A stretch of 64,000 bases of DNA from Theropithecus gelada (lineage: Eukaryota > Chordata > Mammalia > Primates > Cercopithecidae). A program made the position numbers and the translations under genes. Position 1 is the first letter of the stretch, and each line of letters begins with the position of its first letter. Below the pieces are notes generated by a model. It saw nothing but the letters and a program-made list of their open reading frames with translations. It did not search any database and had not been told where the DNA came from. Of the stretch, positions 22,061 to 33,300 are shown one piece after another. Location of the stretch: the NCBI RefSeq assembly GCF_003255815.1, contig NC_037686.1, forward strand, positions 58,935,888 through 58,999,887, in the 5' to 3' direction.

Positions 22061-22449
22061 TGGTGGGCAACTCTATGGAAACCTACTCCTGAAGGTCCAA
22101 GGAAGTGGAGAGGTTGAAAAAAGAAGCTGTCACATTCATTTGCTCAGAAAGAAACATTTAATAAGGAATTCCGACTAGAAGCTGCGTCTATGTCTTTGGA
22201 GGCCGCAAGATAAGACAGTGATCCCCTCACCATTACCCTCCAGACCCAGGGCTTATATAACCGTAGGAAAGGGAATACATGATTCAGAAGAAATGTGTAG
22301 GACAATTGAAGAGCAATTATATCTAGGTTGTTTGGGCCTAAGGATTTATGGTAAGTATGGACTTTTACACCAGGAACAATAGATAAACTGGAAATCACAA
22401 GCCAACGTGGTGGATTAGTGTCTCAGAGGGAGTTGCCTCAGTCGCCACA
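22061..22449 (-). mobile_element. Probable solo LTR inserted in L1M
   Basis: On the minus strand the order is a TG start, a TATA box (TTATATAAGC, + strand 22251-22260), an ATTAAA polyadenylation signal (about 22158-22163) roughly 95 bases downstream, and a CA end. L1M sequence resumes at catactttcct (22450), which supports an insertion here. I cannot name the family; no clear target duplication is visible and the left edge is uncertain. Confidence 0.6.
22251..22260 (-). promoter_or_regulatory. TATA box of the LTR at 22061-22449
   Basis: TTATATAAGC read on the minus strand, placed upstream of the ATTAAA signal as expected for an LTR promoter and R region. Whether it is active is unknown. Confidence 0.5.
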
Positions 22450-23655
22450 CATACTTTCCTATTTCTGTGTATGCCTAACGATATATTACTGAAAGTTTGA
22501 TTTTTAAATCAAGTATTGAAAGTGGATAATATAATGTACAACTCTGAAAATTATATTTCCTCTCCTTTCAGGGCTTTAAATCAAGAACTTAAAAATGGAT
22601 AATATAACGTTCAACTCTGAAAACTATATTTCCTCTCAGGACTAAGTGTTATTGTTTATTTGCTGTTGTTGCTGCTATTTATTCATTCAGTGACTTGTCT
22701 GGACTAAGGGGTGAGATCTGTATTTTCTATAGTATCAGCCAAATGATGTCTCTTTTTAGTTAGATAAGTGCTCAGTTAATTATTGGTCAGTGATTTCATT
22801 AAATGCCTTGAATCACTGTTCTTTTACTGTTTGCCAAGAAGCTCTGGGTGAAGGTTGAAATAATTTTCAATAGCTAGCAGTTAACAACATTTCATGTTCT
22901 TGCCTGAGCCTTCCTTTAATGGTTAAAACAGGTCCCAAATGTTAGCTAAGGATGACAGATGGGACACACTTATCTCTCCTGGACATTCAACCAGCCGTAC
23001 ATGCATACTTCATTTTCTAGATCCCTAGTAATATGTGAATACATAAGTGCTTTTCAAAAGTACTAATATACATCTTGCTCCTAATATCTTCCTTTTCTGA
23101 AACTGGCCAAGCCCTTTACCCCAACTGGTATCCTGTCCTCTGGCAGCCATAAAGTTGGATAAAGTTGGATTACTGTTACTGATTGTTTTTGAAAAATGCC
23201 CTGAAGATAGGACTTTCCCTGCAGAGTGAGCTCTAAGCCGGTCAATAGCAGTTGTAATTGGTTTTTTTCAAGGAACTGCAAGACAGGTCAAGTAGTGACA
23301 AGACTCTAGTTATTAGATTTTTTTGAGAAGCTTGAAACTGGGTCTGCCCCTCAATGGCTGCTAAGTTGGTAAATTTGCAGCTCATGTTTTCCAAGCTGCT
23401 GGTTTTCAAGGTTTCTGTGGATCTGGGGAGAGGGTGATATGAATTAGGAGGATGTGACTTGGTAAAAATCCACACAAACCTTCTGTACTGAGGTTCAGTA
23501 GCTCTTCTTAAACTTCTTTCAAATAGTTGCAAGGTTTTGGTTAATTTCTAGGTCTCCAAAAATATTAATTTTGACAATTTTACCATTTTTTAAAGGGGAA
23601 CTGATTTATGGAGGTTCTCACTCTGTAATCTCAGAAGTACAACCCTAGTCACTTA
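22450..23655 (-). mobile_element. L1M 5'UTR with 5' end
   Basis: The + strand reverse-complements the L1M 5'UTR: catactttcctatttctgtg, the gttgttgctgctattta block, gaaactgggtctgcccctca, ttcagtagctcttcttaaac, and an end where gtaatctcagaagtacaacc matches the L1M start (sense: about tgg-ctt-ccaagatgg). So transcription would run leftward from about 23650. Confidence 0.75.
22503..22640 (+). repeat. 72 bp tandem duplication inside L1M 5'UTR
   Basis: tttaaatcaag starts at 22503 and again at 22575; the units share ggataatataa, caactctgaaaa and tatatttcctctc with scattered differences. The second unit is slightly shorter. Confidence 0.85.
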
Positions 23656-26600
23656 CTTTAAACCATGTCAAGGAGGCCAATAATTATCCCAGAATGCTTA
23701 TTTCAATATTAAGCAATTTAAAATTACTTCTCACTGTCCTCCTTTCAAGTTGTGATTTCAGCCTTTGAACCACAAGACATTTTATATGTACATTGACTTT
23801 CTAAACTAAAACCTCCTTTGCCAGTACCCTATTTCATATGAAGCATGTTTTCATAGTAAGAGGAAAGATCATGTTTCTTACCAAAAGTCATTTAATTTCC
23901 TCTGGGGGGTGGGGAGGTATGCCCGTTATCCTTTTACCTCCCTAAAATTAAACAAAATAATATTATTGTATTAGACTACAAAAATGTATGGGAAAGATAG
24001 GGGTACTTGATAGCACTAAATATTGCAATACGCATTTATATTCAATCATTTAAAGTAAAAGTCCAAATGTCGTAACTGAAATGTGAGAAGATCTCGTTTT
24101 TCTCTCTATAACAAGGCATTTTTTTTCAATTTATAAATTAAATACCTCATAGAAAATATATCACTAAGACATTCAATGGATTATTTAAAAGTATAATGAC
24201 ACATAATTATTCAGGAAATTAACTACATGTTTGAAATTGCTTTGAAAAAGTGTTGCTTTCTGCATGCTTATGACAGCAAACTGGTTGTTTTCGGAAACTG
24301 ACAACCACTGCAAAGACCAGTTAAGAAAGTAAATATTTTGTTGTAAGGACAATTGAGTCCTGAGGCCACTCAAATTATTTTCATGCCTTACTTTGATTCT
24401 CACACTTGAACATTGGAGATCTCTTATTTTTTTTTTTCACATGCTTATTTATACTTAGTAATCTGTGCACAATAAATAGATACATATTAAATCTTGGCAG
24501 TGTAGGCGTTCTATATTACTGTGTAGGAATAAACATGATTTTGTTACTAAAAGTCTTTTGACCCCTGTTAAAACAAACAAAACAAACATAATCATCAAAA
24601 AAACCTTTTAAAAACTCCACGAAGAACATAAATTAAAACAAAACCAACCAACCAACCAAGACAAGAAAGTCCTGAAATTGTAGTTCTTGAAGGAAATTGG
24701 AAAATACCCCAAGATATGGTAGGGAAGAATCAAAACTATACTACATAGTGTCATATAATAAATATTTATTTTGACATAAGACACATCAAATTTCATATAT
24801 TTTTAATGATGTGTCCCTCGTATAATTTCTAGTCATTCATAATTATAATAATTTCTCTAAATTCATATGATTTATCAGTCTGGTCTTCTGCAGCCATACC
24901 CATACAAAAGACTACATAAGAATTCTCAGGTTGAATCTGGATTTGCTTAGTATTCCATGGCCTTAATGGAAAGGTTTATTACTGCTGTTAATACTGCCTA
25001 ATAACTTGAATTTTATTAGGCTCTGTTGGTCTTAGATTCTCTTATATATTTTTCTTGTGTGGGCGTTGTATCTGACCTTAAAAACATGGCTTATCTTTAA
25101 TGGTCTGCCACTTACATCTAAGTTTCAATTTTAATGGTTCTTAAATGCAATGATTCTCAAATGGTGTTCCAAAGAGCCCTAAGCTTATAAACTATCACAT
25201 AATGGGTGTCTGATAACGGTATAGACTCTGCATCAACTAGAACATTGACTTTTAATCTTATTTCCTGTCTCAACTTTCATTTGAAAATAAAGAAAAAAGA
25301 AGGAAAAAAGGAAAAAGCAAAGAAAAAAAGGGAAAGAAATAGTTGAGGAATTCCATATAAAAGCAGAATTCTGAATAAAATACAAAACTCTCACACACAT
25401 GCAACACTAATTTATTTGCCTCAATGATACCTTGCTATCTTTACCTAAGGCTCTGAAATAAGCATTTTTCCTTTTTCTTTTAGATCTACGGATGAATATA
25501 TTGTGCTCAGAGAAAAGACACTAGGAAGGCAATAGCAGAAAACAATAAGCCCCTTTGTTATGGTTTTTGCCTATTCTCATATTTCCGATTTTCCTCTAAG
25601 ACCAAGAACAAAAGCATGGAAAATGTTAACACTTTTAAGTGCTTCCAACTTACATTCACACCAAAAGTCCTTAATGAGTTATTGGCATCACATATACTTT
25701 TTAGAATCATTTTATGATGGCCTTGTGTAATTTAATTATGTACAACAAATTTGTTCAGCAAGGACAACAAGCAAATATTTTAATGCTTTTTATTGCAATG
25801 TCAACTCACTTTTGTACACTTTGTCTACGGTTCTTTCATCAGAGTTGGCTTGGCAATTCATCATATAAAGTACGACAGAAAAAATCTTACCAGAGTCAGT
25901 ACACTGTCTTTTATATTCATCCCAAATTGCTTCTCCATTTGCCTGTCTCAACTGTTATACTCTCTGTTTTTATTTATTTGGGAGTTATCCAATATCTTGA
26001 CATTGTAGTTTGGCTTTTTGAATTGTCTTCTTCCCTTTCTGCTTGTTTTGGTGACTTATTCATATTCTCTTCTCTGCATCACAAAATTCTGCCATCCTAT
26101 TCAGTTAACAATCTTCTCAGATATTTTGATTTTTATATGATTTTCTAGTCCAACGAAGAAGACTCAATTAGTCTCTGTACTATGAGATCCTATGAATTAA
26201 AATATTCTTATTTGTGTTTCAACTGAGAAAATGAATGATGGAAGAGGCAGGTACCATAAACAATTACAAATCTGAAGAACAGCACTTTCTCATCAACTCC
26301 TAGTGCCTGGACCCATGTACTGTGTAGTAATTAAGTAATTTGATTAGCTTCAAGTTCTGCAAGAGCCGTGGTTACTACTCCTGGTGTAAGTAACACTCAC
26401 TAGGTTTTTGTTGGTCGTGACAGTTTTTCTATTGCACAAGCATATACACCATCAATTCGTATCATAGAAACCATAATTCAATGATAACTTCAGGGTGATT
26501 ACAGAGGAAATATAGTGATGAGTTTTTCTATTCTAACAACTAGAAAAAATATTATTTTTTAGGTGAGGGTTCCTTGACTTCCTATAGAATACATCTGACA

Positions 26601-26762
26601 GATCTGTCAGTTAAGTTTGAATCAAATTTGGAAATTGTTCATTCTGTCAAAAGTCAGAGGCAGTGGCAAGATACGCATTTTTGTTCTCATTTCCAGTGAA
26701 ATAAGTTTATTAGAATAAAGTTTAAAAGTAAGTTTGATTTAGGGAAGAAGAAAAAGAAAGAC
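23656..26762. other. Unassigned 3 kb AT-rich stretch
   Basis: No gene, exon signal set or known repeat that I can support. Minor items: an (AACC)n patch near 24642-24658, a purine-rich patch at about 25282-25340, and a 144-codon frame at 25714-26148 that looks like chance AT-rich coding (hydrophobic, no motif). Confidence 0.45.
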
Positions 26763-27067
26763 AAGAGGAAGAAGAAGAAGAAGAAGAAGAAGGAGAAGGA
26801 GAAGGAGAAGGAGAAGGAGGAGAAGAAGGAAAAGGAGAAGAAGGAAAAGGAAAAGGAGAAGAAGAAGGAGAAGGAGAAGGAGAAGGAGGAGAAGAAGGAA
26901 AAGGAGAAGGAAAAGGAGAAGAAGAAAAGAGAAGAAGAAGAAGAAGGAGGAGGAGGAGGAGGAGGAGGAGGAGGAGGAGGGAGAGGGGGAGGGGGAGGAG
27001 GAAGGGGAAAGAGAAGGAGAAGGAGAAGGAGAAGGAGAAGGAGAAGGAGAAGGAAAAGAAGGAGAAA
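26763..27067 (+). repeat. 305-base uninterrupted homopurine tract (GAA/GGA/GAAGGA)
   Basis: Every base from 26763 to 27067 is A or G; a single c at 26762 separates it from more purines starting at 26741. It consists of gaa arrays, gaagga arrays, a gga array at about 26946-26980 and a G-rich core. A 69-base higher-order period is visible (gagaaggaggagaagaagg at 26811 and 26880). Long frames across it are low-complexity artefacts. Confidence 0.98.
26979..27007 (+). other. Potential G-quadruplex in the purine tract
   Basis: Four G runs (3, 5, 5 and 4 G) separated by loops of 3, 1 and 8 bases meet the simple quadruplex pattern with one slightly long loop. Confidence 0.6.
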
Positions 27068-27840
27068 TTTCCAGTGGCAAATTCCTTGAGATTTCCAGGG
27101 CCCTTCTGTTGTCCAGGATTCCTTCAATTCACACACTTTTCTGACAGGTTAGTAGTAAGTGTTCCTGTTCAAATTTCCTGCTTTTGAGACACAACAGTCC
27201 TACTCCATTCACACTCCTACTTTCCAAAACAAAACAGTGGAAAATGACAAGGAAAAGAACTTTACCAACTATTTGAACATAGCGACTCTTCGAACATGAA
27301 ATTAAATTCCAATATTTTCCCATTGAAACGACATTTAAAAAGTAACTATTGAAACCATCCACCCACCCTAAAGGAGCCCATTTTAGAAAAAGAAATATAA
27401 GAAACTTTGTATTGTAACACCGCTGGTTTGAAATAAGTAATATTCCATTTAGAAACCATTTAATTTGTTCCCCTAATTCATACTATAAAAGTATTTATGA
27501 GGCTGGAATTTCTCTTTTCGATTAAAACATAGGACATAAAAGACCCTTGATCTCTGGGTGATTACAGGAAATAACTAGATATAATTAGAATCATATATTT
27601 TTCTATGAAAAGATTGAATAGCAAGGAATGCAAGTAAAGCATAATAAATTGAATTTCAGTGGAACAAATCGTTTGTGGCTGGGTACAAAATCAGAGAATC
27701 ATTAATATCTGAGGCAAATCCTAGTGGGATGGGGGTGTGCGGAGTTAAGAATAATTTCATCAAGACTCTAACAATACTGTGGACTGGCTGGAAGAATCAG
27801 TGTCTGGAAGATACTTAATTACAAAAAAAAAAAAAAAATC
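27068..27840. other. Unassigned stretch
   Basis: No gene or recognised repeat. An A run at about 27822-27838 directly precedes the next Alu. Confidence 0.5.
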
Positions 27841-28147
27841 GGATGGGAGTGGTGGCTCATGCCTGTAATCCCAGCACTTTGGGAGGCCGAGGAGGGTGGA
27901 TCATGAGGTCAGGAGTTCAAGTCCAGCCTGGCCAAGCTGGTGAAACTCTGTCTCTACTAAAAATACAAAAAACTTAGTCAAGTGTGGTGGTGAGTGCCTG
28001 TAATCTCAGCTACTTGGGAGGCTGAGGCAGAGCATTGCTTAAACCCAGGAGGCGGAGGCTGCAGTGAGCCGAGATCGCACAACTGTACTCCAGCCTGGGT
28101 GACAGAGCAAGACTCCATCTCCAAAAAAATAAAAAAAATAAAAAATT
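27841..28147 (+). mobile_element. Alu (S-like), full length
   Basis: ggatgggagtggtggctcat start, both monomers, actccagcctgggtgacag near the end, and an A-rich tail with T interruptions. An unusual poly-A sits just before its 5' end. Confidence 0.95.
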
Positions 28148-28279
28148 TGCTTAACGTAAAAATTCCTCAGCCATCACTCTCTGCCAACCTCACATCTTCA
28201 TGAGAAAGTTAGAGTGAAGAAGGTTGGTAAATATAAATCTCTAGTCACTTGCATTATTATGAAATTCAGTTACAGACTT

Positions 28280-28665
28280 AGTTTCCAAATGGATAAATAA
28301 AATGTAATATATCCATGCAATGAAGTATTATTAAGCCATAAAGAATGAAGTACATATCACAACATAGATGAACGTGAAAACACATGCTATGTGAAAAAGC
28401 CATTCATTAAAGGCCGCATACTCCATGAAAACTTTTTAATATGAAATTTCCAAAACAGTGAAATTTATATATAATCAATCTATGAAGACAGAAAGTAGAT
28501 TAGTTCCTGTTAAGGGTTTGGGGTGGGTGTTTATTAGTTACTTTTTGAGGGGATCAAAATCTCAAATTTCCATTGGTGATGATGCACATAACTGTGAGTA
28601 TATTAAAAAGACTCAGTTATACATTTGGAACAGTAAAACTATTTAAAACATTATAGATATCCCTA
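28280..28665 (+). mobile_element. L1M 3' end
   Basis: Old L1 text: aaatggataaataaaatgta, ttattaagccataaagaatg, agacagaaagtagattagt, ggtgatgatgcacataactg. It is a separate insertion from the ORF1-bearing L1M that follows. Confidence 0.8.
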
Positions 28666-29711
28666 AAAGAGACTGTTCAGGATATACGAATAGATTTCAA
28701 AATATGTAGAAAGCAGAAAATTTTGACCTAAAATCAAGAAAATAAAATAGGTCTATAGATGGTTATTCACTGATTATGTAGATAATAAAATTTGTAAAAA
28801 TGTAACTTAAAATAACTACTATAAATATAAAATGTAGACAATATGGTTACTATAATGACTGAAGGGATAATATATTTCAAAAGAAATTTGAAAACAAAAC
28901 AACAAAATAAAATTATAGAACTGAAATACAAAAATATCAAATTTAAAAATTAAATAAATTGGTCAAAGGAGAAATGAATACTGTACAAAAAACTAATAAA
29001 TCTGAAGACAGGTTAATAGAAAAATATGAACTATAAAAATGAAAAAATGAAAAAAAAGAAGCATAATATTATGGACTGTGAGAAAATATTAAGTCATCTC
29101 CCACATGAGTGATTGAAGTTCCAAAAGATCAGGTGAAAGAAAACGGGAAAATGATATAGATGTGATGATGAAAATGGTTGAATTATTCCAAATTGCATTT
29201 TTAAATGAAATCATGAATCTAAGAAACCACGAAGCCCAAAAATATAGAGGAAAATTATCTAAAATAGAGAAAGAATATATAACAAAATTGTCATCTTAAA
29301 GTTATATATCTAGCAAAATATCCTTTAAAATTGAAGAAAAAAAAGTAATATAAATGAATGTCAAGAGAATTTATTGTTTATAGAGATGCACTACCAGAAT
29401 ATTAAATAAAATTCTTTAGGATAAAGAGAAATGATACCAAAAGTAACATTCATTATACATTAAACATCATAGATCAATAGCAATGTTAAATGTGTTAGTA
29501 AATGCAAAAGACTATGTCTTATAATTTCTTTAGGTTATAGTCCTAAAAGGCAAAACAATTTAGTAAGACAAAAATTTTATAAATTAATATTTGACAATAA
29601 TAATACAACTTCAGGGAGTATAAAAAAATTTTTACTATTGTAGGTTTCTTACACTAGAGGTGAAGTGTATTGTAACTTTTTCCTAACATATAACATAATC
29701 CATAAATAATT

Positions 29712-29856
29712 TTTTTTTAAATACTTCAAAAACTTTTATAGAGATGTGGTCTCACAATATTTCTCAGGCTAGTCTCAAACTCCTGAGCTCAAGCAGTCCT
29801 CTTGCCTTGGCCTCCAAAAGTTCTAGGGTTATAGGACTGAGCCATACTGCCCAGCC
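29712..29856 (-). mobile_element. Alu monomer fragment (FLAM-like)
   Basis: T run, then tagagatgtggtctcacaat, ctcaaactcctgagctcaag, ttggcctccaaaagttctag, ending gccatactgcccagcc. One monomer only. Confidence 0.88.
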
Positions 29857-30416
29857 ATTCATAAGTAATTTGTTGGACGTAAAATTAAAACAAAGCAAAG
29901 CAAAATAGCTAAAAGTCCAATAAAGCAGAAATACGTTAATAATTAAAATAAATAAAATAATTGATCCACCAACATAAATTTCCAAAGACACAAAAATATA
30001 ACTCATTAAGTCTAAATAAACCCTACCTTTGATTTTAAAGCAGAAATTGTCAGAGGAAAATAAAGAATACTATGTTGTTTAATATAGGTACAATTTTTAA
30101 ATAAATTTAAAATTTGAAACACAATTCTACATTTTTTTTAAATAGACACGATTTAAAAATAAAGACAGATAGAAAAAAGTGCCATAGAAATATATTGCAT
30201 GCAAATGAAAGTCATAATAATACATCCCTAATATCATGCAAAGTAGATTTCAAGACTGGGAGTATTCACCACCACCACCAACAAAGGATCATTTTATAAT
30301 GAAAAGAGATCCATTCACGAAGAATACCACAATTTTATATGTGAGAGCCTATAAGAGAGTTTCAAATTTGAGAAAAGAAAAACCTGAGCCGAATTAAATT
30401 TAAAAGCCTTTAATTG

Positions 30417-30718
30417 TGGCTCACACCTGTAATGCCAGCACTTCGAGAGGCCGAGGCAGGTGGGTCACCTGAGGTCAGGAGTTGACACCAGCCAGGCCAA
30501 CATGGTAAAACCCCGTCTGTACTGAAAAAAAAACAAAAACAAAAAATTAGCCGGGCGTGGTGGCGTGCTTCTGTAATCGCAGCCACTCAAGAGACTGAGG
30601 CAGGAGTCCTAATCGCTTCTCTTGAACAGGGAGGTGGAGGTTGCAGTGAGCCGAGATCGTGCCACTGCACTCCAGCCTGGGTGACAGAGCGAGACTCCGT
30701 AACAAAAAAAAAAAACAA
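30417..30718 (+). mobile_element. Alu (S/Y-like), 5' truncated slightly
   Basis: tggctcacacctgtaatgcc to the A tail. Flanks ctttaattg (30408-30416) and ctttgattg (30719-30727) look like a 9-base target duplication with one change. It contains an extra patch near 30605-30625. Confidence 0.93.
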
Positions 30719-31039
30719 CTTTGATTGAGCAATGAACTATTTGTGAATCGGGCAGCCTCAAAAAGGAAAGTGAGATACAGAAAATGAAGTGAGATATAAA
30801 AACAGCGGGATTGATTACAGGTTGGCGCTTGCTACATTTAATTGGACAAAACTCCGTGATTGATTTCTCTGTACATTTTGAACTATAACAAGTGGAGATG
30901 TAAACAGGCCATAGCCTCCTACTACTAGCCTACTATAGGCTATGGTCTATTTACATCTCTACTTGTTATAGTTCAAAATGTACAGAGAAACATTTAGGCT
31001 AAACTTAAAATATGTAAGGAGGCAGCTTTAGGCTAAACT
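30719..31039. mobile_element. Unnamed repeat segment carrying a large palindrome
   Basis: This block does not fit L1 and sits between two L1M ORF2 parts, so it is probably an insertion. It holds the palindrome at 30864-30990 and then tttaggctaaactt twice (about 30993 and 31030). An LTR or a DNA element is possible; I cannot name it. Confidence 0.45.
30864..30990. repeat. Palindrome: 54-base arms, 19-base loop
   Basis: Left arm 30864-30917 (starts tttctctgtacattttgaac) and right arm 30937-30990 are reverse complements with three mismatches in 54. The loop (30918-30936) and inner arm edge themselves contain agcct-actat-aggct. A cruciform is possible. Confidence 0.95.
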
Positions 31040-31789
31040 TGATTTAACAAAATAAATGGAGCACAATTAGATAGAATTAACAAATCAATACACAAAGCTA
31101 GAAGGTTTCAACGTTCTTCTCCAAATAACCGATAGGACAAAATAGAAAAATTAATAATGGAGGATATTAGAAAAAGCTATTAATTAAATAAACCTAATTA
31201 TCATGCCTAGAAGACTAAACCCAAATTGCAGTGTACACATATTTTCTTAAGCGCACATAAAGCATTCACCAAAAATATGAAAATATCTTATTAAATTTCA
31301 AAGTATGGTCATTTTTATTTAAGAGATGTGTGAAAAGTAATTGGCAAAAATATATTTAGAAAACTCCCGTATATTTGGAAATAACGCAACACATTTCAAA
31401 ATGGCGCAATAATTAACGTAGAAGACATTCAAAAATAGGAAATATCTCAAACTGAAATAATAATGAGATATGGCATATAAAAACTTCTGAGATGCAGTTT
31501 AAACCATACAGCAATATTTATACTTTTAAAAATTATATTTAAAAATATGTAAAATGAATAATCTAAATTTCCACATTTAAGAATAAAGAAAAATGTTGAG
31601 TACATTAATCCCAATGTATGTAGAAGAAAGTACATAAGAACAATAACACAAATAATTAATAAAAATAATGAATTTCTAGGCAACGTAGTCCAAGAAAAGA
31701 AGAGAGAAAAAACAAATTACAAATATCATCAATGAAATCACCAAACAACTTCTGTAAAAGCTGAATAAAGAGTAGGAACTTCATACTAG

Positions 31790-32272
31790 TGACTCAGACA
31801 ACCTGGCTGACAAGGCACATGGTTAGTGTCTGGATGCGGGGAGAGGACAAAGAGGACTAAGATGGCGCATTTCCAGGTTATTCATCATCAACTTACCCAC
31901 GCGCGGGAAAATGCAGCCCGCACCCGGGAAAAATACAGACCAACTGCGCAGGCGTAACATGGCGTCTTACCTGGCCGCACCTACGGAACGCCCGGACACG
32001 CCGGTGTCCCGCCTATTGCCCTCCCACTCCCAAGCCTTAGACAGAAAAGCCCCTCCCGGCAGGCGTGCCGGGCGAACTTCCTCGACCCCTCCTCATATGC
32101 GGACCTAGGAACCTCCCCCGAGATCCCCGGAGAGACTTCCTCGGCCTCCACTGCCGGAGACTGGTGAACCTCGCCCCCTTCCTCCTTCACATTGGCTAGC
32201 TAATAAAGCTTTTTTTTTACCTTGCCTACTTGCCTTATCTCTGGCGCCTGCTCTGGTGGTCGCATAAAACAA
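31790..32272 (+). mobile_element. CpG-rich ERV LTR, probably solo
   Basis: A GC- and CpG-rich island in AT-rich L1M. It has two YY1-like sites (aagatggcgc at 31859, aacatggcgtc at about 31957), an inverted CCAAT box (attgg at 32191), and AATAAA at 32202-32207 followed by a T run and a U5-like tail. L1M ORF2 continues on both sides, which supports insertion. Class I-like structure is inferred; the family is not recognised and edges are approximate. The frames inside are shadows of high CpG content. Confidence 0.6.
32202..32207 (+). terminator. AATAAA polyadenylation signal of the LTR
   Basis: Canonical hexamer placed before a T-rich and then GT-rich segment (ctctggtggtcg), the usual order at an LTR R/U5 boundary. 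Confidence 0.55.
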
Positions 32273-33300
32273 ATCATTTAGCACAAACATAACTCACAAA
32301 ATGAGTCAAGAAGAAACTGAAAATCAAAATAATGTATATTTAGAAAAAGTAATTTGTAAACTGAAACATTCTCACAAATAAACCCCAAGGCCCAGATGCC
32401 TTAAATAACAATTTGCAGTTCACATTTATGAAAGGAAAAAAATACATATACTCTTTCTGGAAAAAAAGAGAAATAAAAATATTTCTTAATTCATTTTTGT
32501 TGCCAAAAGAAACATTTAACATTATTAAAAGTATTTATTTGAGCAATTATTTTTAAAAATTGCTAGCCCGTTGCAAGATTTTAAAAATTACAACCAATAA
32601 CTCATGAACTAAGAAGGCAAACTCATCTCTACACAAATCAAGATCAAGTAGATCTTACCACAACAAGGCAAAACACCTGTCCACATCAATCACCATATAA
32701 AATATACGGTTATCACAAACATATCTGATTACAAACAGAAGAGGCCTTTAACAAAACCAATACCTATTTACGATTTTAACAAGAACTCTCAATTACTTAG
32801 GAATAGAACCAATCAACTTATATTTGATCAAAAAAATCAATGAAGAAATCTACAACTAATCATAATAAACAGTTAAATTTTAGTGCATACTTCATTAGAT
32901 CAGGGTAGGATAAGGGTAGCTTAGTTTACCACTTCTATTTACTATTATCTTCATGATTCTATTCCATAAAATAAATTGGAAATAAGACATAAAAGGCACT
33001 AAATTAGAATTAATATTGCCATTATTCATGGAAAACTTAATTTTGTATGCAGAGAATCCTAAGGAAATAACAAAATCTACTATAAGTAATAAGTGATTCA
33101 GCAAGTTGTGGGACACAAAATCGATATAGTAACTTGTTTTTTTATTTACTAGCAACAGAAATATAGAAAATTAAATTCAAAACAATGCCTTTTGTACTAA
33201 TGCCAAAATTGTAATCTTAGAAATACAATTATCAGGGATATGAAAGGCCATTTTCTTGAAAGTACAAATATTGTGAAATGTAACTTAAAATGATCTAAAT

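Larger units (their letters stand above)
28840..33295 (+). mobile_element. Old L1M, ORF1 to ORF2, host of several nested insertions
   Basis: Segments in L1 order: ORF1 end at about 29080-29640 (atatatctagcaaaatatcc, agatgcactaccaga), early ORF2 at 29857-30400 (atattgcatgcaaatgaaag), middle ORF2 at 31040-31790, and ORF2 reverse transcriptase region at 32272-33295 (gagtcaagaagaaactgaaa, aaggcccagatgcctt). At the RT catalytic box (about 33022) the FADD position reads FMEN, so both aspartates are lost. Interrupting elements are the Alu pieces at 29712 and 30417, the unnamed repeat at 30719 and the LTR at 31790. Confidence 0.7.

Noticed and set aside
25714..26148. 144-codon plus-strand frame in otherwise unassigned sequence
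   Set aside because: AT-driven hydrophobic composition, no domain or motif, no splice or promoter context. One such frame is expected by chance in 64 kb.
26687..27136. Two overlapping minus-strand frames of 149 and 113 codons rich in Phe, Leu, Ser and Pro
   Set aside because: They are the pyrimidine-strand reading of the homopurine tract. Lack of stops follows from composition, not coding.
31911..32290. Three frames in GC-rich sequence, possible gene start with CpG island
   Set aside because: The segment has LTR features (AATAAA, U5-like tail) and interrupts an L1M, and there is no downstream exon. CpG island status comes from the LTR.
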